NCBI RefSeq assembly: GCF_963924675.1
Contig: NC_089234.1
Location: 29,255,668-29,319,667 of the forward strand
Length of the DNA stretch: 64,000 bases
From: Phocoena phocoena
Lineage: Eukaryota > Chordata > Mammalia > Artiodactyla > Phocoenidae
Direction of reading: 5' to 3'
The notes beneath the pieces were generated by a model, which saw nothing but the letters and a program-made list of their open reading frames with translations, ran no database searches and was not told the DNA's origin. A program made the translations under genes and the position numbers. This document shows positions 59,552-64,000 of the stretch, piece after piece (position 1 is the stretch's first letter; each line of letters begins with the position of its first letter).

Positions 59552-59727
59552 TAGTAGTTCTCAAACTTGAATACAATCAAAATCACCAGAGATTGCTTGT
59601 AGTTTCCAATCTCACTTCTGATGTTCTGATTTAGTATGTCTGGAGTGGATCCCAGACATCTCTATTTTTAATAGTCATCTGTCAAGTGATTCCACCCAAT
59701 GCAGATCACGTTTTGAAATACACTAGA
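59552..59727 (+). mobile_element. MER5A-like hAT MITE in the intron
   Basis: 'tagtagttctcaaacttgaa' at the left, 'gttctgatttagtatgtctg' and 'ccagacatctctatttttaa' inside and 'cgttttgaaatacactag' at the right match MER5A. Confidence 0.75.
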
Positions 59728-59932
59728 TTAGTTAATTCTGAACTGTGAGGATCTTATACCTACAATTTCCATCTGCCTCTACAAAATGGTGATATCTCAT
59801 CTTTAGTTTCCTACTCAGGTCCTTTTCCAGGGAATGAGGACCTTTTGAACATTCAACTTTATTTTGAGCAAATTAGACACATCTTTGCAGAAAAATAGCA
59901 ACAGGTAGGCCCCCATTAATATGGGATGAATG

Positions 59933-60058
59933 AGGGGAGTTCCCCGGTGGTCCAGTGGTTAGGACTGCATGCTTTCACTGCCAAGAGCATGGGTTCAATC
60001 CCTGGTCCGGGAACTAAGATCCTGCAAGCCGTGAGGTGCGGCCGAAAACGCAAAATAT
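59933..60058 (+). mobile_element. Short tRNA-Glu SINE in the intron
   Basis: Head gagttccccggtggtccagt, then 'gcatgggttcaatccctggt' (B box). Duplications atatgggatgaatg (59919-59932) and atatggaatgaatg (60059-60072) differ by one base. Same short subfamily as 11538. Confidence 0.88.
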
Positions 60059-60072
60059 ATATGGAATGAATG

Positions 60073-60424
60073 GGCAAATAAATGAATGGCTCATTATAAA
60101 ATTAGTTGTGAAAAAAAATACTATTTGGAGCAATCATAGAAAAGCACTTTTGATTGCTAAAGGGGAGGTCTGTACACTTTTCTGTATTCATATCAATGCC
60201 ATACTCAGATTACAAAATAGCTTTTGGAGTCTTTAGAGGCTGGGAGGCCTCAGGACTTCTGAATTTCTACATCCCAGTCTGATCCCTCTGGGGATCAGGT
60301 GCACTGACCAGCACCCTTATCTGTCACTGTCTCCTACTAGGCAAAGCCTAGGAGAACTAAATGATTTGAAATATCTCTGTCAATCTCTTTGACATTCACT
60401 TAGTTTTTAATATTTAAATATTTA
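60073..60424. other. Intron sequence, nothing recognised
   Basis: A 66-codon chance frame that starts in the SINE tail is the only open stretch. Confidence 0.4.
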
Positions 60425-60545
60425 ATATTTACTGAGCTTTTAGCAAGTACCAGGCAAAGTGCCAGGTGCTGAGGATACAAAATGTAATAAGACATGGTCT
60501 CTGCCCTCAAGGAACTCACAGTTTTGAGGTTTAATACTTACTCTG
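60425..60545 (-). mobile_element. L2 3' end
   Basis: 'ttactgagcttttagcaagt', 'gccaggtgctgaggatacaa' and 'cctcaaggaactcacagttt' are the antisense L2 3' end. Confidence 0.75.
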
Positions 60546-60659
60546 AGCAGGTTGAAAAACATATTACCTAATGGAGTAGAATGTCAGCCTGTTGAACACT
60601 ACAGTTTTCTAGCGCATTATGCTAATCCAATATTAGTTATTGGCCTCTAAAAAGAGAGG

Positions 60660-60785
60660 AGGAGATTTCTTTCATTCATTCATTCTTTCATTCAGTAGAT
60701 ATTGAGTGTTTACTGTGTTCCAGGCACTATACTAAGTTTCTGTATTACAACAGTGTACAAGACAACAAGTCTTTATATTTTTGGC
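60660..60785 (-). mobile_element. L2 3' end
   Basis: 'cattcattcattctttcatt' then 'tactgtgttccaggcactat' and 'acaacagtgtacaagacaac' are the antisense L2 3' terminus. Confidence 0.75.
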
Positions 60786-61304
60786 TTTTCCAGTTTTGAG
60801 CCTAATGATCTGATCAAAGGATTGTCATTGGAAGTAAAATGATTCAGTGGTATCATGGCACTGTGAGCGAAGGGTCATGTAATTCTTTAAGTAGAATAGG
60901 TAGCTCTAGGTCAAAGCCAAGACAAATGGATTAGGAGTTAGGTTCTTCCCTTTCTCCCCACTACCCAGTACTCTCCACCACTGCATACACCTTCACCATC
61001 ACAGAATGTTCGGAGACTGAAATAAGTGGCTAAACTCACCTCCTGAATTGGCCGGGCAAGGCCAAAGAAACTTAGAGTAAAGGGCTCAAACCCTGTGCTC
61101 AACTGAAATTCAGACCTTTAAAAACACGTTTGATGGACTTGGAAGGGGAGAGCTAAGTGCGGTTGCAGGGGGGAGCAGTGGAGTCTCCAAGAGAAATAAC
61201 CTACATACAGAAGGCACTTGGCAGGGGATGGCTAGAATTAGCAGTAGGACCTGGAGTCACCTTTTGGCTGTTGCAAATACAACATGCTCAGAGGTCCCCT
61301 CAGG
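60786..61304. other. Intron sequence, nothing recognised
   Basis: No exon-like segment with both splice sites was seen. Confidence 0.4.
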
Positions 61305-61830
61305 CTTATGTTCCTGTTCCGGTTATGTCTTGCTGTGCAACAAATTACCCCAAAACTTAGCGGCTTAAAACAGTCATCTATTATGACTATGAATTCTGTG
61401 GGTCAGGAATTCCCATAAGGATAACTTGTCTTTGCTCCATTAGCTTCAGCTGGAAAACTCAAAGACTGGGGTAATTCAAAGGCTGGCGACTGGAATTATC
61501 AGAAGGCTCGTTCACTCATGTGTCTGGCAGTTGGCTGATGTCAGTTGTCAGCTAGTACCTTTGTGGGACTGATAACGGGAATGCCTCTTTGTGTAGCCTG
61601 GGCTTCCTCCCAAGGTTTTAAAGTCAGATGCCCAAGAGAGAGAGCCAGGTGGAAGCTCTGTCACCTTTTCTATCTACCCTCAGAAGTCATAGGGCATCAC
61701 TTCAACCACAATCTATACATTGAGACAGTCACCAAGACCCATAGGGATTTAAGACAAGAGGAAATAAACGTCTCTGGATGGGGGAGTGGCAAGGTTCTGG
61801 AAGGGCATATAAGACCAGAAATATTTTTTA
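61305..61830 (-). mobile_element. MLT1-type MaLR LTR, reverse
   Basis: 'caacaaattaccccaaaact' (61339-61358), 'tagcggcttaaaacagtcat' and 'aattctgtgggtcaggaatt' are the reverse complement of the MLT1 3' end. The rest, to 'aagaccagaaatat', follows it. The 122-codon frame at 61545-61913 lies inside and is not a gene. Confidence 0.75.
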
Positions 61831-62520
61831 AATCATTTTTGGAAAATACTGACTGCCAAAGTTCCATGCTCCTTGTTTCATTTAGTAGCTCATTCAGTTA
61901 TTTCTCTGACTAGTTTTCTTTTTCCAATTCTCTTTTGCAAAGCTCTTGCCAGATATTGCCTTAAATGGGTATCTGCTAGGGGTGTTGCTGGATCACAGAT
62001 TCCTTGAGCTTTGATCCATGGGCTAGACCTTCTATTGGCTACAGCAGCCTGGACCCAGTTGTTAGGGCCTCGAGGATGAGAGTCTCTACCACAGCCCAGG
62101 ATATGCCAGGTACTGGCCTGACTTGGGGAGATGAGGGCTGGGAGACCAGAGAAGGGTCACCAAGATTTTCCAGTTGAAAAGTTACTTTGGCTGTTCCTGA
62201 AGTCCCCTGTGGATGGGTGGGGGTTTGGGGAATTAGATTCCAGGGTACAAACTGGGGCAGAGTGATCAAACTCCTTCTTTCGAGCCCCCAAAACCAATTT
62301 GGAGATGGACCAAGTAAGATTTTAATATGTATATAACTGGAACTCTCATCCAAAAGCTAGAAATGGAATCTTTGTTTCTTTTCTATTTTGAGAAGTTCAG
62401 AGAAGTCCTAGTGACCTCTCCTTAGGTCCACAGTAATGGAAAAAAGGGCAAATTTCCCACCAAAACAGATTCACATGAGATTGGTTAGATAAACCAGTGG
62501 TGAGGCTGTTTGAAGAAGAG
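61831..62520. other. Intron sequence, nothing recognised
   Basis: GC-richer than its surroundings. A 104-codon minus-strand frame (62353-62039) has no recognisable motif. Confidence 0.4.
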
Positions 62521-62524
62521 ATAG

Positions 62525-63058
62525 GATACAGGATTTGAAGTCTAGTGGCTTGGGTTGTATGACCTTGGGCCATTCACGTAACTTCTCTGATTTTGTTTCT
62601 TCATCTGTAAAATGAGGATGCTAAGAATACAGTCAGCCCTCTGTATCTGTATCCATGTGTTCTGCATCTGTGGATTCAACCAACCACAGACTGAAAATAT
62701 TCAAGAAAAAATTTTTCAGAAGGTTCCAAAAGGCAAAACTTGAACTTGCCATGTACCAGCAACTGTTTACGTAGCACTTACATTGTATTACGTAGTGTAA
62801 GTAATCTAGAGATGATTTAAAGTACATGGAAGGATGTACATAGGTTATAATACAAACACCATACCATTTTATATGCGGGACTTGAGCAACTGCAGATTGT
62901 GATATCCACAATTGTTCCTGGAATGAGTACCCGACAGATAGGGACCACTGTACTACCCTCCTTCCCTCTTTGGGAGATTAGGAAGGTCACATGAGGCCGT
63001 GTTTTGTTAACTGCTAGTGAATGCTAGTTCTTATTTCTATTATTATTGTTATTTCAGT
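62525..63058 (+). mobile_element. MIR SINE split by MER2
   Basis: The left half 62525-62627 ('gtatgaccttgggccattca', 'tttcttcatctgtaaaatga') and the right half from 62953 to about 63058 ('attattattgttatttcag') flank a MER2. MIR is the older element. Confidence 0.7.
62628..62952. mobile_element. MER2 (Tigger-type MITE)
   Basis: Starts TACAGTCAGCCCTCTGTATC and ends GGGACCACTGTA. 'agtaatctagagatgattta' (62800-62819) is shared with the copy at 44859. 325 bp. Confidence 0.9.
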
Positions 63059-63074
63059 TATTGTGGTTATTTTT

Positions 63075-63336
63075 TTTACATCTTTATTGGAGTATAATTG
63101 CTTTACAATGGTGTGTTAGTTTCTGCTTTATAGCAAAGTGAATCAGTTATACATATACATATGTTCCCATATCTCTTCCCTCTTGTGTCTCCCTCCCTCC
63201 CACCCTCCCTATTCCACCCCTCCAGGTGGTCACAAAGCACCAAGCTGATCTCCCTGTGCTATGTGGCTGCTTCCCACTAGCTATCTACCTTACGTTTGGT
63301 AGTGTATATATGTCCATGCCTCTCTCTCGCTTTGTC
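63075..63336 (-). mobile_element. Short 5'-truncated L1 insertion in the last intron
   Basis: 262 bp of L1 3' UTR, reverse strand, very similar to the 3' end of the full-length L1 at 28556 ('ggtggtcacaaagcaccaag', 'ctgatctccctgtgctatg'). A perfect 16-bp duplication tattgtggttattttt is at 63059-63074 and 63337-63352. A relatively young retroposition. Confidence 0.93.
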
Positions 63337-63352
63337 TATTGTGGTTATTTTT

Positions 63353-63928
63353 AATAATAATTTACATAACTGGAGAAGCTTCATGTTACCTTTATCCTCA
63401 ACTTGTTCTTTGCTTTTTTCCTCTTTCCTCTTTCTTTGAACCCTGGAGAATATGATAGGTGATATTTTTGGCACCTGAAAGGCAGTGCTAAAAACAGTTG
63501 TGGTTTCTAAATTTGGACTGCCACTTAAGAATTTTCAGTTTTCTGAGCAGTGGGTGAATTCTCGTTATGTGAAAATCCACGTGATGCATTTGAAAGCCTA
63601 ACAGAGACAATGTTTGGACAACCCACTCCTTTGCATGATCCACACACTCTCTCCCTTCCATTAGAATGAGGATAATCATCTGTACTTTGGGAGATGAGTC
63701 AAGGGAAAGAGTTGAGAATCTCTCAGTGCAGGCAAGAGTCAGACGGGAAAGTGAGAGGTGTTCAGGATACAGTGTGGATGGTATAGCATGGATAGCTGGG
63801 CTGACTCCAAAACAATAACATAAGAACGAAGATGAACCACTTCGGCTTAAGTCACTTGGACTCTATGATTTGTGTCATCTTCTGGAGGAATCAGAGAAGG
63901 AAATAACACTTTTTGATATTATTTTCAG
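63353..63928. other. Last intron, 3' part
   Basis: No repeat recognised. It ends with the acceptor TTTTTGATATTATTTTCAG at 63910-63928. Confidence 0.45.
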
Positions 63929-63973
63929 CAATTCAATAGGCACAGGAAGGAGTTGGTGAAATCCCAGTCATAA
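63929..63973 (+). CDS. Terminal coding exon with stop, same gene as 58946
   Basis: After a good acceptor (ATTTTCAG, 63921-63928) the frame set by the preceding exon reads QFNRHRKELVKSQS and stops at TAA (63971-63973). Joined, the two exons give RKIQK-QFNRHRKELV, in which hydrophobic residues keep 3-4 spacing across the junction, as in a coiled coil. The 3' UTR begins at 63974 and runs out of the window. Gene identity is unknown to me. The short length makes chance agreement possible. Confidence 0.55.
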   Translation, partial: QFNRHRKELVKSQS

Positions 63974-64000
63974 GGGAAGTATTTCCAAAAGTACTGTCCT

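Noticed and set aside
61545..61913. 122-codon plus-strand frame
   Set aside because: Lies mostly inside a reverse MLT1-type LTR. No motif or splice support.

Overview
Nuclear DNA from a mammal, almost certainly a cetacean (whale or dolphin). The main evidence is the set of tRNA-Glu-derived SINEs of the cetacean CHR type. They start GGGCTTCCCTGGTGGCGCAG, end in poly(A), and sit inside clean target-site duplications. A complete L1 of cetartiodactyl type and the usual mammalian fossils (L2, MIR, MER5, MER2, MLT1, HAL1, Charlie) support this. I saw no BovB, Bov-A or pig PRE-1 elements. The species call is an inference from repeat families read by eye.

Layout. 1-4.1 kb is an old forward L1 broken by an MLT1-type LTR, a younger reverse L1 fragment and a CHR SINE. 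4.8-6.34 kb is a reverse HAL1 (half-L1) relic. 6.35-8.73 kb is a reverse hAT-Charlie transposon carrying transposase remnants and a CHR SINE. 9.2-14.5 kb holds MER5, MIR and L2 pieces and three more SINEs, two of them nested in older repeats. 14.5-26.6 kb is mostly unique intergenic or intronic sequence with L2, MIR, an LTR, an L1 3' end and one reverse SINE. One MIR there has a small hairpin element inside it and a three-copy minisatellite after it. 26.65-35.69 kb is the most striking block: a complete, roughly 6.97 kb reverse L1 inserted, with an 18-bp target duplication, into an older L1 of the same orientation. 35.69-38.2, 41.2-44.1 and 46.6-49.0 kb are further old forward L1s. DNA transposons lie at 39.1, 44.9, 53.7, 59.6 and 62.6 kb.

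Genes. I found no complete protein-coding gene. The only host coding sequence I can support is at the right end: a 94-bp exon (58946-59039) and a terminal exon with a stop codon (63929-63973). They share a reading frame across a 4.9-kb intron and together give the last 45 residues, probably coiled coil, of a protein I do not recognise. Much of the right part of the window may therefore be intron of a forward-strand gene. Nearly all other ORFs are fragments or antisense shadows of transposons.

I saw no RNA gene, CRISPR array or new multi-gene system. The points most worth a second look are the terminal exon pair, the L1-in-L1 nest with its promoter motifs and catalytic lesion, the hairpin inside a MIR, and a 473-bp element with perfect 14-bp terminal inverted repeats.
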